Origin: Deroplatys truncata
Lineage: Eukaryota > Arthropoda > Insecta > Mantodea > Mantidae
DNA length: 64,000 nt
Reading direction: 5' to 3'
Assembly (NCBI GenBank): GCA_030765065.1
Contig: CM060990.1
Coordinates: forward strand, 217,907,290 to 217,971,289
This document shows positions 1 to 10,262 of the stretch, in pieces; within the stretch, counting starts at the first letter, position 1, and the number at the start of each line of letters is the position of its first letter. A program made the translations under genes and the position numbers. The notes beneath the pieces were generated by a model. That model saw only the letters and a program-made list of their open reading frames with translations, made no database searches and had not been told where the DNA came from.

Positions 1-109
1 ACCAAAGGGAAAAAGGTGAGCCATAAAGGGAAAAAGGTGACCTGCAACGGGAAAAGCTAACCCACTCACACTAACAGATAAGTAATTCAGTTAGTGTTGC
101 AAGAGGTTG
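1..109. repeat. Left-arm outer short tandem repeats (~22 bp)
   Basis: Short units with the core AAAGGGAAAAAGGTGA are repeated at the window edge. They mirror 16664-16772 in the right arm, where related units continue past the mirrored part to about 16825. The window cuts the left array. Confidence 0.7.
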
Positions 110-1290
110 ACTGCATCGTAGCAGTGTATGATTTCACAGGTAATTCAGCTAGTTTCGTATGTGTTTAGGCTAATTCAGCAAGTATCACAAGAGGATAGAT
201 TCTAGGGTTGGGTATAGCTTAGTGTCGTATTTCACAGGTAATTCAGAGAGTATCGTAGGTATTTAGGTTAATTCAAGTATCGCAGACGTTTAGAGTAATT
301 CAGCTAGCATTACAGGAGGGTAGGTTCCAGGGGTTGGTTATAACATAGCTTCGTATTTCACAGATAGTTCGGGTAATATCGTAAGTATTTGAGGTAATCG
401 ACATAGCTTCACAGATATTATTGATAATTTCGATCAGAGATTTGTATCACAGCTATTTAAGGTAAATGCAGGTGATTCAGGTTGTATCAATGGTATTTGA
501 GTCATTTTAACACGTAATTCATCTAGTATCATTGGTATCTAAGGCAAACTAGATAGTATCACAGGTGCTCGTGCTAATTTAGAGCAGGAATTCGTATCAG
601 AGCTAGTTGAGGTAATTTCACATGATTCGGGTAGTATCACAGGTATTTAAGTCATTTTCACAGGCAATTCAGCTAGTATCGTAGGTATTTAGGCTAATTC
701 ATCTAGTATCACAGGAGACTAGATTCCAGAGGCTAAATGCATCATAGCTATGCATGATTTCACAGGTAATTCAGCTAGTATCGTAGGTATTTAGGCTAAT
801 TCAGCTAGTATCTCAGGAGGCTAGATTCCAGGGTTGGGTATAGCATAGTTTCGTATTTCACAGGTAATTCAGAGGGTATCGTAGGTATTTAGGATAATTC
901 AAGTAACATAGGTGTTTAGAGTAATTAAGCAAGCATTACAGGAGGGTAGGTTCCAGGGGTTGGTATAGTTTGGTATTTTACAGATAGTTCAGGTAATATC
1001 GTAAGTATTTGGGTAAACAGCATAGTTTCACAGATGCTCGTAATAATTTCGATCAGAGATTTGTATCACAGCTATTTAAGGTAAATGCAGGTGATTCAGG
1101 TTGTATCATAGGAGTTTAGAGTAACTCAGCTAGTATCACAGGAGGCTAGATTCAATGATCAGGGTTTCGTATCAGAGCTATTTAATGTAATTTCACTTGA
1201 TTCGAGTAGTATCACAGGTATTCAAGTCATTTCAACAGGCAATTCAACTAGTATCACAGGTACTCATGGTAATATAGAGAGTAATTAAAT
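110..1290. repeat. Left-arm minisatellite array with higher-order repeat
   Basis: The array is built from degenerate 30-40 bp units with cores such as AATTCAGCTAGTATCGTAGG and TATTTAGGCTAATTCAG. A higher-order unit of about 626 bp occurs twice: the block starting near 113 returns near 739 with the same order of variants. It mirrors 15483-16663. No gene is visible. It lies outside the polymerase gene, where terminal or subterminal repeats of the arm would be expected. Confidence 0.75.
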
Positions 1291-1441
1291 TATAAAACAT
1301 TTCTCATCCAACGTTACAACAATTTATATACTTTTTTCTAAATCTTACAAACTTATTATATGTTAAACAGTTATTGTACGATGCGGAGAGGGATAAACTG
1401 CATATTGGTTCACAAAATGAAAAGCTTTACGTCAACATACC

Positions 1442-1447
1442 TTTATT
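1442..1447 (-). terminator. Poly(A) signal AATAAA downstream of left-arm polymerase
   Basis: AATAAA reads on the minus strand about 200 bases after the last polymerase stop. It is the mirror of 15326-15331. Placement fits transcript end formation, but it is a short motif in AT-rich DNA. Confidence 0.4.
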
Positions 1448-1650
1448 TTAGTTCGTTGTAGATGTCTCTCCCCTTTTATCTAGGCTTGAGACTAGCACTA
1501 GGATTGCTCCTAATGGCAGGGTTACCACCTTCCCTTCCATCTTCTTCTTTCTTCATCAGGCGTCAGCTATCTGCATATACAGCACACAAATAACCTTCTT
1601 TTTAAGATTGTAGACTCACGAGAAAATCTTTATCTTTAACTTACATTCTT

Positions 1651-1905
1651 TTAAGCACTGTTTGTAATGGCGTAATGTCCATACGCATATGTCGTTATCC
1701 CGTCCTCGGCAATAATTCTTTTATCATCAAACGGAGTCAATGCAATTTTATTCACTTGCACTGTAGCAAGAGCATGCTTTCGTGATAGGATCAGATTCAT
1801 AGGTGTTCTGATGATTTCACTGGTTTTAAGACAGTCTGTATAGCTGTCAAACGAAATGTACTGCTTAATAGCGTTACGTTTTATACCTTTAATCTTTTTT
1901 ATCAT
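1651..1905 (-). CDS. DNA polymerase B, C-terminal segment (left arm)
   Basis: These 84 codons encode the C-terminal tail of the polymerase that starts at 5303. The segment has the KGIKR and INKIALTPFDDKRII-like features (here VNKIALTPFDDKRI) and the ending EDGITTYAYG, which close this polymerase family in animals. It overlaps the end of the preceding segment (1889-3574) by 17 bases in another frame. It is therefore the continuation of one interrupted protein, not a separate gene. The ATG at 1905 is not expected to be a natural start. The predicted sequence matches the right-arm copy at 14868-15122. Confidence 0.75.
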   Translation of the reverse strand: MIKKIKGIKRNAIKQYISFDSYTDCLKTSEIIRTPMNLILSRKHALATVQVNKIALTPFDDKRIIAEDGITTYAYGHYAITNSA

Positions 1906-3574
1906 TGACCCTTTGAATATCTAAGGCATACATCTTAGGACGTAGTCCAACAAAGCGTAGGATGATTTTGCTATTAGCCTCATCTTTAAATTTTCCCAAT
2001 ACCTTCTTGTTCTGAGTAGAGTAACATATATGGTTGACAGGGTAATCAGCTGTATCGAGATGCTCAAGAAAACGTAGCTTATCCTGGTACACATCTTCAG
2101 TTGTTACACGATGAATGAACGAATCAGTGTCCATATACATAAGCTTCAGGTTTTCAGCTCCATAATAAGGCAACAAAACGTCGTAATGATAGTTATACAT
2201 TAATGTCTTGGAGATATCCAACACACTCATACCAATGTATATAGGCTTGTTGAATACAATCTGACGAGAGGCCATATGTACAGCAGCTAGATTATCAGCA
2301 TATATCGTCCTGTCGATAAACGTAGGCTTGGCGATCAGCTTCTCTAGAGTTTTTTCATTGGTCACCAGCCGTATATCCATACGGTTACGCAGGTTCTCCA
2401 TAGTTTTTCCAAACATAGCGTTGTTAAAGAGCTTGTAGAGATCCTTCTCGAAATCATTTGCAGCTTGTTGTCGTAGCCTGTTGTTAAATTCTACATAAGG
2501 TTTCAACCACTGAGACTGTCGGAATTGTAGCACACGATGGATGTTTGTTAGTCGTAGTCCATGACTAAGAGCTTGCTTCAAAGCCATGTAATGCACTACA
2601 TACTTCTTTCGAGGTCCAAGATGAGGTATCAGTTTCTTTGTAGATGATTCCAATGGTTTCATACACTCTGGCAGGAAAGGTAGATCGTTGTGTAGATCGT
2701 GAAGTTCAGCAGGATACTCGATGTCGACTTCTAATATGTACCCATGAGGATCATCTTCTTGTAGTGTTTCCAAGTTGATTTCTTCAGGTGACATCCACTG
2801 AAACCCACCAAAAGGAAGGGCGTGACACATTGCCCACCCATATTGGTTATTAGCGTCCTCGTATGTGATAAATTGGGTTGGTCTCGACGGATCAAACTTA
2901 TCCATATAAGTGTTATTAGCCTCAGCATACCGATGGGAAACTTGGCATAAACCTCCTCTTATACCTGATTCCACCATGAGTAGTTGATCATAATCTTGTA
3001 ACAGCTCCAGCTTAATTCCAGTATACAGTAACATGGCGTCCCATGTAAGACCTGGAGAGGTAAAATAATGGGCAGGATCAACTTTGCGTGTTTTAAGGGT
3101 TTGCTCTCTGAACGTCTCAAAGACGTCAGCTAGGAGAAGTACATCCGAAGTTAAGTAGAGATCGCTGTACTCTCCCAGGTTTCTCACATTAAACAGCTCC
3201 CATACATTTCTAGCATGATCGTAGTCAGTATCAGTAATTTCTTCTTCATTTAATCTATTGTAGAAGTAGTCCTTAGGAGGCAAGCAGGTCTCGTTCAGGA
3301 CATCCCATGACGTAACAAAATCATATGGAAATACACCCTTACGGGTCATCAACTTCAATTTGTCTTCTCCAAAGTACTTTAGCGTTTCAGGATACGAGGT
3401 TAGATTTTTTACTAACTTATCCAAGCTTGTACTGAGGAATCGGAAGCTATCCACAAATCGAAGCTTTATATCTCCTACATACTTGGTGAATGAGATATAG
3501 CTTTCTTCAGAGTTAGGAATTACCTCCACACGTTCACTTGTACAACCCAGCTCCTTAACAATGAAATGAGTCAT
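1889..3574 (-). CDS. DNA polymerase B, exonuclease III and palm segment (left arm)
   Basis: These 561 codons hold the second half of the exonuclease domain and the polymerase domain. Visible motifs are Exo III (YLTSDVLLLADVFE, about residues 140-153), motif A (DANNQYG, D240), motif B (KLFNNAMFGKTMEN, K381) and motif C (YMDTDS, D482 and D484). All metal-binding acids of the palm are kept. It overlaps the upstream frame (3555-5303) by 20 bases, and the Exo II motif is cut at that point. The ATG at 3574 is thus inside the ancestral reading frame. Polymerases of this type copy linear DNA from a protein primer. The translation looks identical to the right-arm copy at 13199-14884. Confidence 0.85.
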   Translation of the reverse strand: MTHFIVKELGCTSERVEVIPNSEESYISFTKYVGDIKLRFVDSFRFLSTSLDKLVKNLTSYPETLKYFGEDKLKLMTRKGVFPYDFVTSWDVLNETCLPPKDYFYNRLNEEEITDTDYDHARNVWELFNVRNLGEYSDLYLTSDVLLLADVFETFREQTLKTRKVDPAHYFTSPGLTWDAMLLYTGIKLELLQDYDQLLMVESGIRGGLCQVSHRYAEANNTYMDKFDPSRPTQFITYEDANNQYGWAMCHALPFGGFQWMSPEEINLETLQEDDPHGYILEVDIEYPAELHDLHNDLPFLPECMKPLESSTKKLIPHLGPRKKYVVHYMALKQALSHGLRLTNIHRVLQFRQSQWLKPYVEFNNRLRQQAANDFEKDLYKLFNNAMFGKTMENLRNRMDIRLVTNEKTLEKLIAKPTFIDRTIYADNLAAVHMASRQIVFNKPIYIGMSVLDISKTLMYNYHYDVLLPYYGAENLKLMYMDTDSFIHRVTTEDVYQDKLRFLEHLDTADYPVNHICYSTQNKKVLGKFKDEANSKIILRFVGLRPKMYALDIQRVNDKKD

Positions 3575-5303
3575 ATCCGCTAAGGTTATGCATGAAGACT
3601 GGTATATATTTAGGTGTTTTACAGGCTAAATTACATTCATTATGAAGACTTCCACGATATTCACCGCTGATGTGATCATGGTCGCGTACTTTGTAGTTTT
3701 CTCCTGTAAAGCCTTTTCCACACAAGTAGCATGCCGTAGAAGACTCAAAATCCTTTTGCTGTTGTTCCGTAAGTTTCAGAGGCTTAGTAGATTTGTATAT
3801 GTCATCAATCATTTTTGCAAGAGATGTCAGGTACAGCATAAACTTCTGAGCAGCATCAGCACCACGATACACATAGGGTTGCTTAGGAACACCAGTTTCG
3901 AGATGTTCAACACTGGATGTAGGCTTCACGTAAACACAGAAGCTCATTGGTGTGTGCTCTTGATAAGGGGTTGTATAGGAAGTTTCAGGATTGGGTATAC
4001 ACGTATGGCATGGAGCGAGAATACTCTCAAAATCAGCATAGATGACATAAGGTACTTTCAGCATCCTCTCAACATTTTTAAACTGAACAATTGATTTCTC
4101 CTTGGTAGGCATAACTACCCTCGCAACACCATGTTGAATACAGACGGCTACATGTTCTTGCAGTTTTTCCTGTCCACTTAGTCCATATCGATCATCAAAA
4201 TGTGTAAAGCAGCGCTTACAAGTATAAACCCGTCCATTATGGCTAGTTTTCTGGCGTCGAACGAGTTTCTCAAAATTCTTTATATATACGTAGTGATGTT
4301 TTCCACTACTATCATTCAATAGTAGCAGATCGCGATGTTCAGGTAGTTCAATATCAACAACCTTTATCGGATACACTTCATGCTTCTCATCCAGCCCGAA
4401 AACGTTAATAGATATCTCGTTAAACTTCTCAAATGTTGGTATTTGAGAAAGTGGAGTAGGGTAGGAAACACAGCTGAAGTCGTACTTATCTTGAAGTTGT
4501 TTGTATTTGTTCACACGCTGTGCATCCTTCCCTATGAATTTAGCTAATATAGAGTACATGAAACATTTCTCGTCGGTAAAGTTCTGAATGTTTATACATG
4601 CTTTCCTTGCTTCAACAGATGACGGTAGTGGTATGTAGCTACTTCCTCGTAACGGGTTGTACTTGTTGATACGAAGTCGAACTCCTTCCACAGCAAGCAA
4701 AGCCCAGCTGCTACCCTTAAGCTGAGACTCCTCCATTTCAGTCACCAATTTCTTGAATTTCGCTTCCAGTGTTGAGTCCAGATCTGTTTCTAGGAAAACA
4801 GGATGATTCCTTGTTTTAAATGTTTTGTCACAGGTTTCTCCAATACTGTTAACAAATCGACACTCAGCCAGCAGATTAATTTTAACACTCTTATGAATGC
4901 TAAGCTCTTTATGCACAGCCTGGATTATACGTTGTTTTGCCTCTTGCAGATACATATTCAGGTCCTTAGGTGACTCGCATCGTAGAAAATACGATTTTAA
5001 TCGTCCTTCGAATGAAGTTTCGTATTCTTTCATATCACAGTACTCCAGTGTTGACAGTAACTGATGTTTAGTTGGCTCCAATCTTCTTTTCTTCTGAGGG
5101 CTGCTTATTTCACATATATCTTCGTGTCGCTGCCCCTTATAACCATCTTTGAAGGTTACATTACAATGTTTACATTTGAAGAGCTTCTTGCAGCTCATCT
5201 CGTGTCTTCTCTTGTCATAACCTCGGAGGAACTTCTTCCCACATTTTCCGCATGCATATCCAGTAGCGCTTGGAATAATATCCTTATACGCTGAGTTATT
5301 CAT
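3555..5303 (-). CDS. DNA polymerase B, N-terminal zinc-finger and exonuclease segment (left arm)
   Basis: These 582 codons begin at the natural start, just after two promoter repeats. Two N-terminal CCHC fingers are visible (C18, C21, H34, C38 and C44, C47, H60, C64), with a basic stretch KKRRLEP after them. A further C-x2-C finger follows in the middle. Exo I reads YADFES (D424, E426). A Cys/His cluster resembling recombination endonuclease VII (C525, C528, DHDH at 541-544) comes next, as is usual in this animal-genome polymerase group. The frame ends in the Exo II motif HNLSGYD (572-578), after which the reading continues in another frame at 3574. The full protein would be about 1220 residues, close to known animal Polinton-type polymerases. 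Confidence 0.85.
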   Translation of the reverse strand: MNNSAYKDIIPSATGYACGKCGKKFLRGYDKRRHEMSCKKLFKCKHCNVTFKDGYKGQRHEDICEISSPQKKRRLEPTKHQLLSTLEYCDMKEYETSFEGRLKSYFLRCESPKDLNMYLQEAKQRIIQAVHKELSIHKSVKINLLAECRFVNSIGETCDKTFKTRNHPVFLETDLDSTLEAKFKKLVTEMEESQLKGSSWALLAVEGVRLRINKYNPLRGSSYIPLPSSVEARKACINIQNFTDEKCFMYSILAKFIGKDAQRVNKYKQLQDKYDFSCVSYPTPLSQIPTFEKFNEISINVFGLDEKHEVYPIKVVDIELPEHRDLLLLNDSSGKHHYVYIKNFEKLVRRQKTSHNGRVYTCKRCFTHFDDRYGLSGQEKLQEHVAVCIQHGVARVVMPTKEKSIVQFKNVERMLKVPYVIYADFESILAPCHTCIPNPETSYTTPYQEHTPMSFCVYVKPTSSVEHLETGVPKQPYVYRGADAAQKFMLYLTSLAKMIDDIYKSTKPLKLTEQQQKDFESSTACYLCGKGFTGENYKVRDHDHISGEYRGSLHNECNLACKTPKYIPVFMHNLSGYDSFHC

Positions 5304-5317
5304 CTTTATTCTTGATG

Positions 5318-5676
5318 TAATAACGTATTAATCACTGATCAATGAAATGTAGACCTCTTCACCTTGATATCACTTAGAAAGCTGATTATTTTCTGAGAGA
5401 ACAGCGATGTTAACACCTCAGAGATGATCAACAGAATGAATTTCAATGCTAGAGGATGCTCTATTTATAGAGGAAGCACGAACCTTTATGCATCAATTAT
5501 ATAATGTATTAACCCTTCTTCAAGGAAATGTACTCTTCTTCACATTGATAACACTTTAGATTATTTTCTGAGAGAACAGCGATGTTAACACCTCAGAGAT
5601 GATCAACAGAATGAATTTCAATACTCAAGTTCGCTCTATTTATAGAGAAAGCACGAAACTTTTTTAATCAATTATA
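5318..5676 (-). promoter_or_regulatory. Duplicated polymerase promoter unit (left arm)
   Basis: Two direct repeats of about 180 bp lie immediately upstream of the polymerase start at 5303. Each has a perfect TATAAATAG box on the minus strand (5461-5469 and 5636-5644), followed by a conserved stretch containing TTGATCATCTCTGAGG. The copies differ by scattered substitutions. It is the mirror of 11097-11455, with a base difference at 5410/11363. Two tandem core promoters for one gene is an inference from the motifs. Confidence 0.65.
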
Positions 5677-5912
5677 TCCTGATTATTAATACTAAAAACG
5701 GTGATGAAGCGTGTAAGCTCTTATATATTTCAATTCGTGTTACACTGATGTTCGAGCGTCTCCGTATAGCTTCGTATGTTTAGAGAGAAAGTGTAAAGTA
5801 TTGTGAAAATGTTATGTATTGTTCGGCTATAATCGTACAGATTCGGAAAGCTTGACTGGTGAAGGTGATGAACGATCCGTCGACCGAGCAGGAGGCAAGC
5901 ATTCCCTTCGCG
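5677..5912. other. Spacer between promoter unit and ~150-bp repeats (left arm)
   Basis: No gene is supported here. A base difference from the right arm lies at 5697 (mirror 11076). Confidence 0.4.
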
Positions 5913-6510
5913 CAACGAAACCTAGATGCAAAAGAAAGAAAATCGTGTTAGATGAGAAACCACCCAGACATTCGCCTGCAGACCATGGAAAACCATGAAA
6001 AAATATGTCAGAGTGAGCGTCCAACGGAACTCGAACCAGGGACTCTAAAAGCACACGTGAAAGATACAAATTATATAGAATAAAAGGAAATCGGTGACGA
6101 TGAGAAACCACTCCAGCATTCGCCTGCAGACCAGGGGAAACCATGAAAAAAATCAAAGGGCTGAGCGACTGACGGATAGAGTGTGCGACCCGACAGGGAA
6201 ATCAAACAAAAGGTCTCTAGAGACAAAAAAAAAGATGCAATTGAAATGGAATCATGATAGCAAATGCCACTACAGCATTAGGCAGCAGACCAGCGAAAAT
6301 CGTGAGAAACGTAAGGTCAGAGTAAACAATCAATGGAAATCTAACCCCTGAACCCTAGAAATTCAAGTGAAAAAATACAAATAAAATGGTTTGAAAGGGA
6401 TTCGTGATAGCAAATACCGCTACTGCATTAGGCGGCAGACCGGCGAAAATCGCGAGAAACGTAAGGTCAGAGTGCTCGTCCCTACGGGAATCGAATCCGA
6501 GACATCTCGA
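5913..6510. repeat. Four ~150-bp tandem repeats with T-arm-like motif (left arm)
   Basis: This is the mirror of 10263-10860, where the units are easier to read. Each unit carries GGTCTGC(A/C)G-type and TTTCTCA-type blocks and a sequence resembling a tRNA T-arm/B-box (for example GGTTCGAGTTCC in right-arm orientation), followed by GACGCTCACTCTGAC-like sequence. No A box or full tRNA fold was seen, so these are not called tRNAs. Short frames crossing the array arise from the repeats. Confidence 0.65.
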
Positions 6511-6719
6511 ATGTAAAGTGATGCCGTTATTGACTGAACAAAACAGTAAAAACAGACCTCATTAGCAGCCGTCATGCTTAAGCACGTTAACTTTCACCAT
6601 ATGACGTCACAGTCTGGGACAGTTTGACTGTCGCTACCATGTCGGGACATGCATATTTTAGACATCTCATATTTTAGAGTCATATACAGAAGTTTCATAC
6701 CAACGTACTCACTACGCTC

Positions 6720-7600
6720 GCAAAGATAATCTAAAATTTCATCGTTTAAATACTTTGGAAATAGTGTAGAAGTTTTTCAGCCCTTATTTAATTAAAATTC
6801 ATGTATATACCCTATTATTTAGTGATTTTTTCAATAATTTCTTCCTCTCATTCGTCAAAAATCAGTGTACAATACGCATTTTTATACGTTTTAATGTTCG
6901 TTTATTTTTAAAACCGCTGCATTTGTCCGTAATTACGAGCAATAATTTTTTTTCAGATTTACTCAGATGTGTAGCTTGTAGAATCGAATTAGGAAATGTT
7001 TTAATAAATGTATTGTATTTTTTAGGTTAAAGTATCTACATTTTGAAAGCTGCCAGGACCGTTATTTGTATTTAGTATAAAGATTGTTATATTTTCATTT
7101 TTAAGACTTCCTTTGTTAAAGATAATGTCTTGCAATGTATTTTTAAATTTCTTTTGCAAAGATAATCTAAAATTTCATCGTTGAAATACTTTGGAAATAG
7201 TGTAGAAGTTTTTCCACCCTTATTTAATTAAATTCATGTATATACCCTATTATTTAGTGATTTTTTTCAATAATTTCTCCCTCTCATGTCCATCATTCGT
7301 CAAAAAATCAGTGCACAATACGCATTTTTATACGTTTTAATGTTCGTTTATTTTTAAAACCGCTGCATTTGCCCGTAATTACGAGCAATAATTTTTTTCA
7401 GATTTACTCAGATGTATAGCTTGTAGAATCGAATTAGGCAATGTTTTAATAAATGTATTGTATTTTTTTAGCTTAAAGCATCTAAATTTTAAAGCTGCCA
7501 TGACCGTTATTTGTATTTAGTATAAAGATTGTTATATTTTCATTTTTAAGTCTTCCTTTGTTAAAGACAATGTCTTGCAATCTATTTTTAAATTTCTTTT
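6720..7600. repeat. Tandem duplication present only in the left arm
   Basis: The block starting GCAAAGATAATC at 6720 starts again at 7156 and runs to about 7600, with scattered substitutions and small indels. The right arm has a single copy (about 9620-10053). This accounts for the 446-base change in pairing offset between outer and inner arms. AT-rich, no gene. Confidence 0.85.
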
Positions 7601-8293
7601 AAAACCAAAGCGACCGTTAACAACTATAATGGCTGTCTTCATGTATCGAAAAGCTAACATGACCGCTTCAGTCATCTTTTAGAAGCGTGCCTTACATGTA
7701 GGTAAGGAAGGGAAGCATCAGCTAGCGGAGAGGAGAAGGCTTGCGAAAGGCGGCTGAGGGGCGGTACCTGGAGGGTGTAAGGTAGGGATGAAAGACCGGC
7801 TTCATGAGGCGCTGAGAGCTACACGAGACCGTCAGTACGGCATGGCACGCCGTAAGGGTCGGACCTAATACAGTGTCGAGCTTATACAGCTGCAGAGCGC
7901 GTCAGCGTTTTACGTAATCTAGTTATTTACGCCCACTATACCATTTAAATATACATTCATCTAAGAGATATAATATTCGTAAGGATGACAGATGTCCAAA
8001 TATACATAACAAAGAAATTAGTTACTGATATAAATGTAATATCGTACGTTCACCATTTTATTTTTAATTACTTTTTTTATTTTATTCGAGGATGAATTTG
8101 TATTCACGTCACTGGACTCAATCCTAGTCCTCCAACCCGACTTGGAACAGCAATCAATAACGAGCTACAATCCAAGGATATAATCGGTAATAATAAAAAA
8201 TTTTTTATTAACACCGTCAAATAAAAAGCTCTGTAAACGTATGTATTTCCCCTCACTTCCCCTCTTCCCCCACCCCACAGTAGATAATATATA
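7601..8293. other. Left inner arm, non-coding
   Basis: Mirror of 8926-9618. It contains a GC-richer stretch (about 7680-7900) and an AT-rich stretch. No convincing coding frame. An element with the T-arm-like sequence GGATTGAATCC (minus strand, near 8130) resembles the motif in the ~150-bp repeats. Confidence 0.6.
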
Positions 8294-8926
8294 CCGATTC
8301 TGGCGCACAGAGAGATGCCGAAAAACTTATAAGCTTCTTTGTTCTATGCCGACAAGCCCCGCCCCCTCCCTTTGAGGACTCACATGCCGCCCTGGTCGCA
8401 CGTGCCACTAGCCCCGCCCCCTCCCCCATGTGGTCTGGTCACGTGCTGACGGCCACCCCTCCCCCATCCCTTCCCTTGTGACCTCACCCTTAAAAGCTAC
8501 TGGACACCCGATCCCCCTACCCCATCCTTTCTAATCCTATCCCGTACACTGGGCACGCCCTCTCTTTGCTCTACTGCCAGGCCCTCTAGAGGGGGTGTAA
8601 CCACTTCCCCTCTTTGTAGCCTGACCTAATGCTGGTCTCGGTATTGGAGAACAATGGGCTATTGTTCAAATCGCCTAAGCCAGCGTTAGAGTAGAGCAGA
8701 GAGGAGGGGGCATCGTGGTCCAGTAGATATTACGTGTGAAACCAAAAAGGTTAAGTGTTTTCACGTGTGCTATTCTTTCACCGCAAATCAGAGACACAGG
8801 ACAATGCATTATTGTTCTCATCGTAAATGGCGGTGTCGGAATAGCAAAAAGCGGGGGTGGGAGTCGGCGGCATAGAAGAAAGGAATTTATCAGTGGTCGA
8901 CATCGGCTTTGAAGCTGCGTGTCGCT
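8294..8926. repeat. Imperfect palindromic centre of the element
   Basis: The two arms keep matching inside the centre, but only in blocks. Left 8323-8370 (TTCTATGCCG block) matches right 8850-8900 in inverse orientation. TGCTCTACT near 8567 matches AGTAGAGCA near 8691, and the very middle is GAACAAT (8649-8655) against ATTGTTC (8661-8667). The left half has extra sequence, including a perfect 12-bp palindrome CCCTCTAGAGGG near 8582. The middle is rich in C on the left and G on the right. No coding frame is credible. This is what an incompletely paired hairpin end, opened and copied into a dimer, would look like. Decay after integration is the alternative. Confidence 0.65.
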
Positions 8927-9619
8927 ATATATTATCTACTGTGGGGTGGGGGAAGAGGGGAATTGAGGGGAAATACATACGTTTACAGAGCTTTTTATTT
9001 GACGGTGTTAATAAAATTTTTTTTATTATTACCGATTATATCCTTGGATTGTAACTCGTTATTGATTGCTGTTCCAAGTCGGGTTGGAGGACTAGGATTG
9101 AATCCAGTGACGTGAATACAAATTCATCCTCGAATAAAATAAAAAAAGTAATTAAAAATAAAATGGTGAACGTACGATATTACATTTATATCAGTAACTA
9201 ATTTCTTTGTTATGTATATTTGGACATCTGTCATCCTTACGAATATTATATCTCTTAGATGAATGTATATTTAAATGGTATAGTGGGCGTAAATAACTAG
9301 ATTACGTAAAACGCTGACGCGCTCTGCAGCTGTATAAGCTCGACACTGTATTAGGTCCGACCCTTACGGCGTGCCATGCCGTACTGACGGTCTCGTGTAG
9401 CTCTCAGCGCCTCATGAAGCCGGTCTTTCATCCCTACCTTACACCCTCCAGGTACCGCCCCTCAGCCGCCTTTCGCAAGCCTTCTCCTCTCCGCTAGCTG
9501 ATGCTTCCCTTCCTTACCTACATGTAAGGCACGCTTCTAAAAGATGACTGAAGCGGTCATGTTAGCTTTTCGATACATGAAGACAGCCATTATAGTTGTT
9601 AACGGTCGCTTTGGTTTTA
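8927..9619. other. Right inner arm, non-coding
   Basis: Inverse copy of the left inner arm (offset 17219). No credible gene. Confidence 0.6.
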
Positions 9620-10262
9620 AAATAAATTTAAAAATAGATTGCAAGACATTGTCTTTAACAAAGGAAGACTTAAAAATGAAAATATAACAATCTTTATACT
9701 AAATACAAATAACGGTCATGGCAGCTTTAAAATGTAGATGCTTTAAGCTAAAAAAATACAATACATTTATTAAAACATTTCCTAATTCGATTCTACAAGC
9801 TACACATCTGAGTAAATCTGAAAAAAAATTATTGCTCGTAATTACGGACAAATGCAGCGGTTTTAAAAATAAACGAACATTAAAACGTATAAAAATGCGT
9901 ATTGTACACTGATTTTTGACGAATGAGAGGAAGAAATTATTGAAAAAATCACTAAATAATAGGGTATATACATGAATTTTAATTAAATAAGGGCTGAAAA
10001 ACTTCTACACTATTTCCAAAGTATTTAAACGATGAAATTTTAGATTATCTTTGCGAGCGTAGTGAGTACGTTGGTATGAAACTTCTGTATATGACTCTAA
10101 AATATGAGATGTCTAAAATATGCATGTCCCGACATGGTAGCGACAGTCAAACTGTCCCAGACTGTGACGTCATATGGTGAAAGTTAACGTGCTTAAGCAT
10201 GACGGCTGCTAATGAGGTCTGTTTTTACTGTTTTGTTCAGTCAATAACGGCATCACTTTACA
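9620..10262. other. Right-arm single copy of the block duplicated on the left
   Basis: Corresponds to one unit of the left-arm tandem duplication, followed by the spacer up to the ~150-bp repeats. AT-rich. A 64-codon frame at 9718-9912 is not supported by any recognisable feature. Confidence 0.6.

Noticed and set aside
110-1290. Possible CRISPR array
   Set aside because: Units are degenerate, without constant repeats and unique spacers, and the context is animal nuclear DNA. It is a minisatellite.
5827-6156. 109-codon frame in the left arm and its twin at 10617-10946
   Set aside because: It is generated by the ~150-bp tandem repeats, repeats within itself, and has no family resemblance or codon signal.
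9718-9912. 64-codon Lys-rich frame in the right arm
   Set aside because: It lies in AT-rich non-coding arm sequence, and neither left-arm copy of the block supports it.
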